Part shown: positions 57,091-64,000 of the stretch, in pieces | Numbering within the stretch: position 1 is the stretch's first letter | Layout: the number at the start of each line of letters is the position of its first letter | Source: Gemmatimonadota bacterium | Lineage (GTDB): Bacteria; Gemmatimonadota; Gemmatimonadetes; Longimicrobiales; Gaopeijiaceae | Length of the DNA stretch: 64,000 nucleotides | Assembly: GCA_030428885.1 (NCBI GenBank) | Contig: JAUIEJ010000006.1 | Coordinates: 343,621 to 407,620, forward strand | Direction of reading: 5' to 3' | Program-made: the position numbers and the translations under genes | Notes under the pieces: generated by a model | Databases searched by the model: none | Told to the model about the DNA's origin: nothing | What the model saw: the letters and a program-made list of their open reading frames with translations, nothing else

Positions 57091-58506
57091 TCAGCCCACC
57101 GATCCTTCCATCTCCAGCTCGATGAGCCGGTTGAGTTCCACCGCGTACTCCAGGGGAAGCTGCTTGGCGATGGGTTCGATGAAGCCGCGGACGATGAGGG
57201 CCATGGCTTCCTCTTCCGACATGCCCCGGCTCATGAGGTAGAAGAGCTGCTCGTCACCCACCTTCGAGACGGTGGCCTCGTGGCCGATGTTCGAACGCTT
57301 CTCTTCGATCTCGATGTAGGGGTACGTGTCGGTGCGCGACGTCTCGTTGATGAGGAGGGCGTCGCATTCGACGTTGGACTTCGCCCCGACGGCCCCGTCG
57401 TAGACCTTGCACAGGCCCCGGTAGCTGCTGCGTCCCGTGCCCTTGGAGATGGACTTGGATACGATGGACGAGGTGGTGCGCGGCGCGGCGTGGATCACCT
57501 TGCCCCCCGTGTCCTGATGCTGGCCGTCGCCGGCGTAGGCGATGGAGAGGATGTTGCCGTGTGCGCCCTCGCCCACGAGGTAACACGACGGGTACTTCAT
57601 GGTGAGCTTCGAGCCCAGGTTCCCGTCGAGCCACTCCATGGTGGCGTGCTCGTGCACCAGCGCCCGCTGGGTCACGAGGTTGTACATGTTGTTGGACCAG
57701 TTCTGGATGGTGGTGTAGCGGAAGTGGGCGCCGCGGTTCACCACGATCTCGATGACGCCGGAGTGGAACGACTCGGTGCTGTACGTCGGGGCGGTACAGC
57801 CCTCGATGTAGTGCGCGCGCGACCCCTCGTCGGCGATGATGAGGGTCCGCTCGAACTGCCCCATGCGCTCCTGGTTGACCCGGAAGTAGGCCTGGAGGGG
57901 CGTCTCGAGCTCCACACCCTTGGGGATGTAGACGAACGATCCCCCCGACCACACCGCCGAGTTCATGGCCGAGAACTTGTTGTCGGCCGACGGGATCACC
58001 GTGCCGAAGTACTTCCGGAACAGCTCGGGATGGTTCTTCAGGCCATCCTCGATGGAGTCGAAGATCACCCCCTTCGACTCCCACTCCTCCTTGAGGGAGT
58101 GGTACACCATCTCCGACTCGTACTGGGCCCCGACACCCGCCAGCACCTTCTGCTCGGCCTCGGGAATGCCGAGACGCTCGAAGGTGTTCTTGATGTTCTC
58201 GGGCACGTCGTCCCACGACCGCTCCATGCGGTCCTGGGGGCGCACGTAGAAGTAGATCTCGTCGAGGGTCTCTTCCAGTTTCGACAGGTCGCCGCCCCAG
58301 GTGGGCATGGGCTTCGACTCGTAGATCTGCAGGGCCTTGAGGCGGAACTCGAGCATCCACTCGGGCTCCTCCTTCTGGGCGGAGATCTGACGAACCACCT
58401 CCTCGCTCAGACCCGGCTGGGTCCGGAAGACGTGCTTCTCCTCGTCGACGAATCCGTACTTGTACTCGTCGAGTTCGAGTCCCTGGATGACTTCGTTCTG
58501 GGGCAT
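57091..58506 (-). CDS. sufB: Fe-S cluster assembly scaffold SufB
   Basis: A 471-residue scaffold on which nascent clusters are built. Hallmarks are [40 protein letters not shown] (with the cysteine important in SufB), [60 protein letters not shown] and [20 protein letters not shown]. The N-terminus [20 protein letters not shown] is typical. It lies between sufC and sufD with a 50-base gap to sufC. Confidence 0.97.
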   Translation of the reverse strand: MPQNEVIQGLELDEYKYGFVDEEKHVFRTQPGLSEEVVRQISAQKEEPEWMLEFRLKALQIYESKPMPTWGGDLSKLEETLDEIYFYVRPQDRMERSWDDVPENIKNTFERLGIPEAEQKVLAGVGAQYESEMVYHSLKEEWESKGVIFDSIEDGLKNHPELFRKYFGTVIPSADNKFSAMNSAVWSGGSFVYIPKGVELETPLQAYFRVNQERMGQFERTLIIADEGSRAHYIEGCTAPTYSTESFHSGVIEIVVNRGAHFRYTTIQNWSNNMYNLVTQRALVHEHATMEWLDGNLGSKLTMKYPSCYLVGEGAHGNILSIAYAGDGQHQDTGGKVIHAAPRTTSSIVSKSISKGTGRSSYRGLCKVYDGAVGAKSNVECDALLINETSRTDTYPYIEIEEKRSNIGHEATVSKVGDEQLFYLMSRGMSEEEAMALIVRGFIEPIAKQLPLEYAVELNRLIELEMEGSVG

Positions 58507-58556
58507 GGGTTCCGTGGAGTCTGGAGGCGCGGGCGTGGGAAGGGAGGGTCCGGGCG

Positions 58557-59336
58557 TCAGGCGCCGGCAGGCTCCGTCTCGGTCCAGTCCTTGTAGCCCT
58601 CTTCCTCGAGCTGCAGCGCCACTTCGGGGCCGCCGGAGCGGACGATCCGACCGTCCACCATGACGTGCACGTGGTCGGGCTTGATGTAGTTGAGCAGGCG
58701 CTGGTAGTGGGTGATGAGGAGCACCGTCATCTCCGGGTTCTCCTCCCGGAGCTTGTTCACCCCGTTGGCCACGATCTTGAGCGCGTCGATGTCCAGGCCC
58801 GAATCGGTCTCGTCCATGAGGGCGAGGGCGGGCTTCAGGCAGGCCATCTGGAGAATCTCGTTGCGCTTCTTCTCGCCCCCGCTGAACCCGTCGTTCACCG
58901 GTCGCTCGGCGAAGACCGGATCCATGTCCAGGAGCTTCATCCGATCCAGGAGCAGGTCCTGGAAGTCGAAGAGGTCGAGTTCCTCGCCCTCCTCCAGGTG
59001 CGCCTGGAGGGCCGTGCGGAGGAAGTTGGCGATGGAGACGCCGGGAATCTCCACCGGGTACTGGAACGCCAGGAAGATGCCGGCCTGGGACCGCTCGTCG
59101 GGCTCCAGTTCCAGGATCTCCTCACCCTTGAAGGTGGCCGTCCCGCCCGTCACCTCGTAGCCGGGATGGCCGGCGAGCACCTTGGCCAACGTGCTTTTTC
59201 CCGAGCCGTTGGGTCCCATGATGGCGTGGATTTCGCCCTCGTGGAGGGAGAGGTCCACCCCCTTGAGGATCTCGAGGTCCTCGTCGGCCACCTTGGCGTG
59301 GAGGTTCTCGATCTTCAGAATGGGAGAGGTGCTCAT
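58557..59336 (-). CDS. sufC: SUF ATPase SufC
   Basis: A 259-residue ABC-type ATPase of the SufBCD complex. Walker A is [17 protein letters not shown] (about 40-56), the signature is [18 protein letters not shown], Walker B is [20 protein letters not shown], and the switch histidine is in [20 protein letters not shown]. It is soluble; in the complex it drives a change in SufB-SufD. It is the first gene of the SUF operon; the promoter region and a possible iron-regulator site lie directly upstream. Confidence 0.97.
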   Translation of the reverse strand: MSTSPILKIENLHAKVADEDLEILKGVDLSLHEGEIHAIMGPNGSGKSTLAKVLAGHPGYEVTGGTATFKGEEILELEPDERSQAGIFLAFQYPVEIPGVSIANFLRTALQAHLEEGEELDLFDFQDLLLDRMKLLDMDPVFAERPVNDGFSGGEKKRNEILQMACLKPALALMDETDSGLDIDALKIVANGVNKLREENPEMTVLLITHYQRLLNYIKPDHVHVMVDGRIVRSGGPEVALQLEEEGYKDWTETEPAGA

Positions 59337-59370
59337 CCGGTGCTCCGGGAACGGTGTTGGACGCTTTAAC

Positions 59371-59421
59371 GAGAATGATTCCAGATTTCAGCAAGCTAGA
59401 AATGCCCCCACGGTGGGTCAA
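59371..59421 (-). promoter_or_regulatory. Possible SUF operon promoter and Fur-like box
   Basis: On the minus strand TTGACC (59421-59416) and TAGCTT (59398-59393) are 17 bases apart; the -35 is good, the -10 only three of six. Closer to the gene, GGAATCATTCTC (59382-59371) matches the Fur core AATCATTATC except at one position. Iron or iron-sulfur control of a SUF operon would be usual, but both assignments are by eye. Confidence 0.3.
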
Positions 59422-59511
59422 CGGGCGCGGTGCCCGGGGGCCCGCCGTGAAAGGGACCGCCTGCTACCCGCCCCCCGAAGCCAGGGTCCATGGCGCCGGA
59501 GGGGTCGGGTC

Positions 59512-60378
59512 GTGAACTCGGGAGCGTGGGAAACCGGGCCTCTGGAGGGCCTGGGCGAGCGCCCCTGGCTCGTCCTCGGCGGCGGCGGACTCAAGGGGCT
59601 GGCCCACGTGGGCGCCCATCAGGCGCTGGCGGAGGCGGGGGTGGCACCCGCCGGCGTGGTGGGCACCTCCATCGGGGCCCTGGTGGGGGCCTGCTTCGCC
59701 GCGGGGATGGGGTGGAAGGAGCTGGCGCCCCTGGCGTTCGCCCTCCGCCGCGGCGACATCGCCCGCATCAATCGACGGGTGCTCCTCATCAACGGAATCC
59801 GGCAGGAGTCCCTCCTCCTGGCCGAGCCCCTCCGGGCCTACATCCGGGCGGTTCTTCCGGTGCGGGACTGGGACGACCTCCGGATCCCCTTCCAGGTGAA
59901 CGCGGTGGACCTGGAGACCGGCGACACGGTCTGGTTCGGCACCGGGGCCGACACGTCGGTGTCGCTGGAGGACGCCCTCTACGCGTCCGCGGCCTTGCCG
60001 GTGTTCTACCCGCCCGTGGAGGTCGGAGGACGGATCCTGGTGGACGGAGGCGTGGAGTTCACCCTGGGACTGGGTCGAGCCGCGGAGCTCGGCGCCACGG
60101 GTCTGGTGGCCGTGGACGTGGGCTCGGGCAAGCGCAGCCACCCCCAGCGCGTGCGGGAACAGGGCCTCATCGCCCTGCATCAGCGCGTGTTCTCCATCAT
60201 GAGCTGGAGGAAACGAGCCGATCTGGTGGAGCACTGGACCGAGCCGCCCCTGCTCTACGTGCGCCCGCGCCTCGACGGGATCGGGACCTTCGATTTCGAT
60301 CGCACCCGGTACTTCCTGGAGGAAGGGTACCGGGCGACCCGGGCGGCCCTCATGGAGGGTCTTCGTTCCCGGACCTGA
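59512..60378 (+). CDS. Patatin-like phospholipase
   Basis: A 288-residue lipid hydrolase. The oxyanion loop is GGGGLKGLAHVGAHQALAEA (about 23-42), the catalytic serine is S53 in VVGTSIGALVGACFAAGMG (GxSxG), and the catalytic aspartate is in ILVDGGVEFTLGLGRAAELG (DGG). This is the catalytic dyad of patatins. There is no signal peptide, so it is probably cytosolic or at the inner face of the membrane (RssA-like). GTG 59512 has GGAGGGG seven bases upstream. It is divergent from sufC. Confidence 0.93.
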   Translation: MNSGAWETGPLEGLGERPWLVLGGGGLKGLAHVGAHQALAEAGVAPAGVVGTSIGALVGACFAAGMGWKELAPLAFALRRGDIARINRRVLLINGIRQESLLLAEPLRAYIRAVLPVRDWDDLRIPFQVNAVDLETGDTVWFGTGADTSVSLEDALYASAALPVFYPPVEVGGRILVDGGVEFTLGLGRAAELGATGLVAVDVGSGKRSHPQRVREQGLIALHQRVFSIMSWRKRADLVEHWTEPPLLYVRPRLDGIGTFDFDRTRYFLEEGYRATRAALMEGLRSRT

Positions 60379-60397
60379 GGGGCTCCCTAGGCCTCAG
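60375..60397. terminator. Stop-embedding hairpin between patatin and carboxypeptidase
   Basis: CTGAGG (60375-60380) pairs with CCTCAG (60392-60397) around an 11-base loop. Each arm carries the TGA of the facing gene. It is a short stem without T-tract. Confidence 0.35.
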
Positions 60398-61908
60398 TTC
60401 CCGTCGGCCAGCCGACGCACGGCCCGGTCCACCACGCCCCGGACCTGGGAGGAGCGGAGCCCCGACCCGTTGGTGAGGAACGCGAAGGCGAGCCGGCGAC
60501 CGTCGGCGGTGTCCAGGTAGCCGCTGAGGGAATTCACGTGGGTGATGGTGCCGGTCTTGGCGTAGACCCGGCCCTGGAGTCCGTCGAGGCGGCGCTCCAG
60601 CGTGCTGTCGTCTTCGCCAGGTTCGGCCAGGGCCCGGGCGTAGGCGGCGGCCCAGGGACGGCGATGGACCTGGACCAGCATGGAGACCAGGGCCCGGGGC
60701 GTCACCAGGTTGTACGCCGAGAGTCCCGAGCCGTCCCGGAGTGTCACGTCGAGGGAGTCCACGGCGAAGTCGGTCTGGAGGATCTCCCGGAGCGCCCGGG
60801 CGCCGTCGTTCCACCCGGTCCGTCCCTCGCCCACGGCGCCCAGATGGGCCAGGAGCTGTTCCGCCATCCAGTTCTGACTGGGCTCGAGAATGCCCTGGAC
60901 CACCTCGGTGAGGGGAGGGGACTCCAGGGTGGCCACCGTCACCCCGTCGCCACAGGCGTCGGCCACCACGGCGCAGGGCGATTCGCCCCAGGTCACCCGC
61001 ACGGCGCCGTCCACGTCCACCCCCCGATCACCCAGGAGTCTCACCAGGGCCAGCCCCGCCTCCCGGACGGGGTCCTGGGCGCTCAGGTCCAGGGTGTCGA
61101 CGGTGAAGGCCGACAGCTCGCCCGTGACCTCCACCCCCAACCCGGAGCGGAGGAGCCGGGCCGAGAGGTCGGCCGAGTCCGACGGAGTCACGGAGCGGGC
61201 CGCCGAGGTGAACCGGTGGGGGTCGCCCAGGGGCCACCACCGCAGGGAGACCGGGTCACCGGGAGCCCCGGCTCGGGCCTCGACCTCGGCCCGCCCCTCG
61301 GCCACGGCGAAGGGCCCCCCCACCGCGGCGTAGCCGAAGGGGAGGTCGCCCCACATCCAGGTCTCCTCGATCCGCGTGGAGTCCCACGCCTCGGCATCGA
61401 TGATCAGGTCGCCCCGCACCCGTCGCAGCCCCGCGTCCCGGATCTGGTCGGCCAGGAGTCCCAGGGCCGCCTCGTCGTCGTCGTAGAAGCGCCGGGAGAG
61501 GGTGGGATCGCCCGAGCCCCGCACCACCAGATGACCCACCAGGATTCCCGACGACCCCATCTCGCCCCGGGCTTCCACCGTGGTGCGGAAGCGGTACTCG
61601 GGGCCCAGTCGCTCCATGGCGGCGATGGTGGTGAGGACCTTCTGGTTGGAGGCCGGCACGAAGCGACGGCCCTCGTTGCGGGCGTAGAGGGTGGCTCCCG
61701 ATTCCACGTCCACCACCAGGGCGCCCACGTGCATGCCGTCGAAGGGGGGCGCGTCGAAGAGGGCGTCCAGGTCGGCGGCCACCTGCGCCCGGATGGGGCC
61801 CGCGGCCCCGGCCAGGAGCGCGGCCGCGACCAGCACGCCCCTCAACGGACCCCGGGGCCTGAACTCCGGGTGCCGCCCTCCCGGGCCACGAATGCGTCCA
61901 CGGCGCAT
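60394..61908 (-). CDS. dacB: D-alanyl-D-alanine carboxypeptidase (PBP4/DacB type, S13)
   Basis: A 504-residue periplasmic penicillin-binding protein. A signal segment VLVAAALLAGAAGPIRAQ follows a long basic leader. The SxxK motif is in FVPASNQKVLTT (S87, K90), the SxN motif in LEPSQNWMAEQLLAHL and the KTG motif in VYAKTGTITHVNSLSG. The large insertion between SxxK and SxN is typical of the class. It trims peptide stems of peptidoglycan. ATG 61908 (AGGAG seven bases upstream) overlaps the preceding gene by 67 bases; GTG 61836, just after that gene's stop, is an alternative with an abnormally close ribosome site. Confidence 0.92.
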   Translation of the reverse strand: MRRGRIRGPGGRHPEFRPRGPLRGVLVAAALLAGAAGPIRAQVAADLDALFDAPPFDGMHVGALVVDVESGATLYARNEGRRFVPASNQKVLTTIAAMERLGPEYRFRTTVEARGEMGSSGILVGHLVVRGSGDPTLSRRFYDDDEAALGLLADQIRDAGLRRVRGDLIIDAEAWDSTRIEETWMWGDLPFGYAAVGGPFAVAEGRAEVEARAGAPGDPVSLRWWPLGDPHRFTSAARSVTPSDSADLSARLLRSGLGVEVTGELSAFTVDTLDLSAQDPVREAGLALVRLLGDRGVDVDGAVRVTWGESPCAVVADACGDGVTVATLESPPLTEVVQGILEPSQNWMAEQLLAHLGAVGEGRTGWNDGARALREILQTDFAVDSLDVTLRDGSGLSAYNLVTPRALVSMLVQVHRRPWAAAYARALAEPGEDDSTLERRLDGLQGRVYAKTGTITHVNSLSGYLDTADGRRLAFAFLTNGSGLRSSQVRGVVDRAVRRLADGN

Positions 61909-62633
61909 GCCAGCGCTCCTCGTTCTTTCAGGGATGACGGGGCCAGACCCACGTCTCTGCGAAGGGCGCGGCCCAGGGCGGGACCGGAGGAGTACCCCAG
62001 CGCATGGGCGAGGCGCTCCACGGTGATGTCGTTGCGGTCCAGGGCCGCGGCCGCGTGGAAGTGCCCCCCCCACCGGAGGATCCGACCCGGGGGAGGGAGG
62101 TTTCGTCGGCGGAGGGTGCGCCCGAGAGACCGTACGCCCACCCCCTCGGCTTCCGCCAGATGCTCGGGGGAAAGCCCGTCGGTGGCCCCGTCGGTGGCCC
62201 GGGCCGCGCACCGGATCAGGAGGGGGTCGACCCGCCCCGTCAGTCCCCGGGTGACCCGGCGAGCCACGGCCCGGGCCAGGGCTCGGTCCACCGCCCCGCG
62301 AAGGGCCGGGCGGTCGTCGTTCACTCCCGCCACCACCAGCCCGTCGGCCCCGGCGTATCCCAGGGCCCAGGCGTCCCGGGGGCGGGAGAGGAGGTGGACG
62401 TAGGCCAGGAGCGCCAGAGACGGGTGTCGCCGGCGCAGCCATCCGATGTGTCCGTCCACGGTCCCGCCATCCTCTCCCGCGGCGAAGGCCAGGAGGTGGG
62501 GAGACCGCAGGAGAATGGTGCCGGGGAGGGCCGCCCACCGCGACAGGTCCAGCACGCGGTGATGGCGCACCAGGGCGCCGTGGACCCGGGCCCGGAGGAG
62601 GGGGTCCCGGGTCAGGAGGACGACCGTGGCCAC
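61842..62633 (-). CDS. Receiver-like / AraC-type HTH regulator
   Basis: A 263-residue protein. Residues about 1-115 look like a receiver-type fold (ATVVLLTRDPLLRARVHGAL, HPSLALLAYVHLLSRPRDAW, YAGADGLVVAGVNDD) lacking the acidic phosphorylation pair. A helical linker follows. The AraC-type double HTH is at about 160-240: EHLAEAEGVGVRSLGRTLRR and LAHALGYSSGPALGRALRRD. GTG 62633 is used. It resembles the regulator at 10047-10952 in layout. Its 3' end overlaps the carboxypeptidase start by 67 bases, suggesting they are cotranscribed. Confidence 0.8.
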   Translation of the reverse strand: MATVVLLTRDPLLRARVHGALVRHHRVLDLSRWAALPGTILLRSPHLLAFAAGEDGGTVDGHIGWLRRRHPSLALLAYVHLLSRPRDAWALGYAGADGLVVAGVNDDRPALRGAVDRALARAVARRVTRGLTGRVDPLLIRCAARATDGATDGLSPEHLAEAEGVGVRSLGRTLRRRNLPPPGRILRWGGHFHAAAALDRNDITVERLAHALGYSSGPALGRALRRDVGLAPSSLKERGALACAVDAFVAREGGTRSSGPGVR

Positions 62634-62646
62634 CCCTCGGTTCCGG

Positions 62647-62970
62647 TCAATCCTCCGGAAGGAGGGTCACCGCCGTGCCGTAGCAGAGCATCTCGGCGGC
62701 GCCCTTCATGACCTCGCAGGTCTGGAACCGCATGGACAGGACCGCGTCGGCGCCCAGGGCCCGGGCCTCGTCGACCATCCGATCGATGGCCTGTTCCCGG
62801 GCCTCGGCCATCATCTTGGTGTACTCCTTGATCTCCCCGCCGGCCATGTTCCGGAGAACCGCCTGGAAGTCGTGCCCCACGTGGCGCCCGCGGATCGTGT
62901 TGCCCCGGACGAGGCCGAGGACCGTGTCGATGCGGCGGCCGTGGACGTCGGGGGTGGTGACGACGATCAT
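62647..62970 (-). CDS. YbjQ-like heavy-metal-binding-domain protein (UPF0145)
   Basis: A 107-residue protein of the YbjQ family, which forms pentamers and whose function is not established. The characteristic pieces are VTTPDVHGRRIDTVLGLVRG, RHVGHDFQAVLRNMAGGEIK, YTKMMAEAREQAIDRMVDEA, LGADAVLSMRFQTCEVMKGA and EMLCYGTAVTL. It is soluble. ATG 62970 overlaps the anti-sigma gene's TGA (ATGA), so it is translationally coupled to it. Confidence 0.92.
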   Translation of the reverse strand: MIVVTTPDVHGRRIDTVLGLVRGNTIRGRHVGHDFQAVLRNMAGGEIKEYTKMMAEAREQAIDRMVDEARALGADAVLSMRFQTCEVMKGAAEMLCYGTAVTLLPED

Positions 62971-63389
62971 CGCTGGATGTCCCGGTAGGGGTCGGTGCGG
63001 AACTCCCGGACCCGCTCGGACACGGTGCTGCCCAGGAGGATGAGGAACCCGATGGCGAGGGCGCCGACGGCCAGCTTCTCCACGGGGTTCACGGCGGAGG
63101 TGGCGAAGACCCACCCGCCGTACAACGTCCAGAGAATCGCCCCGGACACGAAGAGAATCCACCCCACCGGGCGCGTGAGCCGGCGCTGGACGCCGTCCCA
63201 GACGGAGCGGTGGGGGGGCGGATCGTAGGTGAGTCCGCCCACGTCCCGCCGCAGGGCCTCGAAGATGCGCAGCTCCCGCTGGAGCTCGGTGGATCGCCCC
63301 AGGGCATCTTCGACCCGCGCCACCTCGTCGGGGGGCAGTTCCCCGTCGAGAAAGCGCATGAGGTCTTCGTTACTGACGGTCTGACGCAC
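62967..63389 (-). CDS. Putative membrane anti-sigma factor
   Basis: A 140-residue protein. The N-terminal DLMRFLDGELPPDEVARVED has the helical pattern of anti-sigma domains but lacks the HxxxCxxC zinc site, so it would be a zinc-independent type. LGRSTELQRELRIFEALRRD is a helix that could clasp the sigma factor. Two hydrophobic segments follow (WILFVSGAILWTLYGGWVF, KLAVGALAIGFLILLGSTV) and a basic tail. Two GTG codons are adjacent; 63389 is favoured because GGAGG lies four bases away. It directly follows the sigma gene, whose stop overlaps the ribosome site. Confidence 0.75.
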   Translation of the reverse strand: MRQTVSNEDLMRFLDGELPPDEVARVEDALGRSTELQRELRIFEALRRDVGGLTYDPPPHRSVWDGVQRRLTRPVGWILFVSGAILWTLYGGWVFATSAVNPVEKLAVGALAIGFLILLGSTVSERVREFRTDPYRDIQR

Positions 63390-63398
63390 CACTCCTCC

Positions 63399-63965
63399 TC
63401 AGGGGTACGAGATCCCCATGGCTTCGAGGGCTTCCTTCAGCGCGCGACGTGCGTGAAAGAGCCGGCTCGCTACGGTTCCCTCGGGGATCTCCAGGATCTC
63501 GGCGATCTCGTTGTACCGGAATCCCTCGAGTTCCTTGAGCACGAGAATCTCCCGGTGTTCGTCCCCGATGCGTTCCAGGCCCCGCCACAACGCCTCCCGC
63601 GCGGCCGATCGCTGGCGAAGCCGCTCGGGGCCGGTATCCTCGGCCGCCGGACGGAGCTCCAATCGCTCGTCCACGGTCTCCATGCGTCCGCGGGCCTGGC
63701 GGCTCCGGAGCATGTCCCGGCACTGGTTGCGGAGGATCTGGAAGAACCACGGACCGAACGGTCGCTTCAGGTCGAAACGGGCCAGACTGTTGTAGACCTT
63801 CACGAACGCTTCCTGGACGGCGTCGTGGGCGTCGTCCGGGTGTCCCATCATTCCCACCGCCACCCGCATCGCCGGGCCTTCGTAGGCTCGCACGAGGGGT
63901 TCGTAGAAACGGGGATCTCCGGCGCGACATTTCCGGATCAACTCCTTCTCGACCTCCGGTTGCAA
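63399..63965 (-). CDS. ECF-type RNA polymerase sigma factor
   Basis: A 188-residue sigma-70 family factor of the extracytoplasmic-function class. Region 2 has GHPDDAHDAVQEAFVKVYNS and RPFGPWFFQILRNQCRDMLR; region 4 has DEHREILVLKELEGFRYNEI and IPEGTVASRLFHARRALKEA. The linker carries an acidic/Arg segment. The TTG start at 63965 has AGGGAG five bases upstream. It is followed by a coupled anti-sigma gene and by ybjQ, so the set is probably autoregulated; its promoter lies beyond the right edge. Confidence 0.93.
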   Translation of the reverse strand: MQPEVEKELIRKCRAGDPRFYEPLVRAYEGPAMRVAVGMMGHPDDAHDAVQEAFVKVYNSLARFDLKRPFGPWFFQILRNQCRDMLRSRQARGRMETVDERLELRPAAEDTGPERLRQRSAAREALWRGLERIGDEHREILVLKELEGFRYNEIAEILEIPEGTVASRLFHARRALKEALEAMGISYP

Positions 63966-64000
63966 CTCGACTCCCTTCCTGGGTTCGACGTGGATACGCG

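Noticed and set aside
1..64000. CRISPR arrays, rRNA genes, insertion sequences and integrases
   Set aside because: No regularly spaced repeats, rRNA segments, transposase motifs or terminal inverted repeats were seen.

Overview
The window is a GC-rich bacterial chromosome segment from a Gram-negative-type cell. Evidence for an outer membrane is two exported beta-barrel-like proteins, many lipoproteins, a stand-alone TonB-plug-like lipoprotein and DsbA/CcdA oxidative folding. The gene mix (large secreted zinc metalloproteases, Ig-like leishmanolysin-type proteases, an SUF system with SufU, GTGA/ATGA-coupled operons, many GTG starts, a tRNA without encoded CCA) fits Gemmatimonadota best. That assignment rests on recognition of families, not on a marker-gene tree. 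There is no rRNA, CRISPR array or insertion sequence; one tRNA-Asn is present.

Layout. 0-4.1 kb: end of an unknown gene coupled to a CDP-alcohol phosphatidyltransferase, a FAD oxidoreductase, tRNA-Asn whose D-arm supplies the stop of an unknown gene, and thymidine kinase. 4.5-9.98 kb: a lower-GC island holding an unknown two-part protein, a 23-codon peptide frame behind a near-perfect Shine-Dalgarno, a membrane HD-GYP protein and a convergent 1050-residue winged-helix/ATPase/TPR regulator whose composition changes abruptly near base 9600. 10-17 kb: AraC- and TetR-type regulators, barrel proteins, an unknown lipoprotein and a large metalloprotease. 17.4-21.6 kb: a five-gene minus-strand operon (HTH/zinc-ribbon, split RDD, HD, CcdA, DsbA-like). 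21.7-29.4 kb: cobalamin adenosyltransferase, a degenerate SpoT-like HD protein, 7Fe ferredoxin, M20 peptidase, amidohydrolase operon, DoxX and bacilliredoxin. 29.5-34.4 kb: a molybdenum hydroxylase operon of the 4-hydroxybenzoyl-CoA reductase type, interrupted by a DUF1460 lipoprotein gene. 34.4-41.3 kb: a minus-strand operon of DASS transporter, glutamate-type dehydrogenase and two paralogous Ig-repeat metalloproteases. 41.9-48.2 kb: proton antiporter, PH-like protein, peroxiredoxin, thiolase, Eis-like acetyltransferase and zinc dehydrogenase. 48.2-52.0 kb: an ATP-citrate-lyase-like pair whose ATP-grasp subunit is broken by an internal deletion and frameshift. 53.1-59.3 kb: SUF iron-sulfur operon (sufC-B-D-Rieske-S-U) followed by an O6-alkylguanine methyltransferase. 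59.5-64 kb: patatin, PBP4-type carboxypeptidase, receiver/AraC protein, YbjQ and an ECF sigma/anti-sigma pair.

Functionally, the iron-sulfur operon, the 7Fe ferredoxin, the Rieske protein and the Fe-S-rich molybdenum hydroxylase point to a strongly iron-sulfur-dependent metabolism. The secreted proteases with M20 peptidase, dehydrogenase and anion transporter suggest peptide scavenging. The most unusual locus is the island at 4.5-9.98 kb: it combines a possible peptide signal, a c-di-GMP-type phosphodiesterase and a signal-transduction ATPase, and its composition differs from its surroundings.
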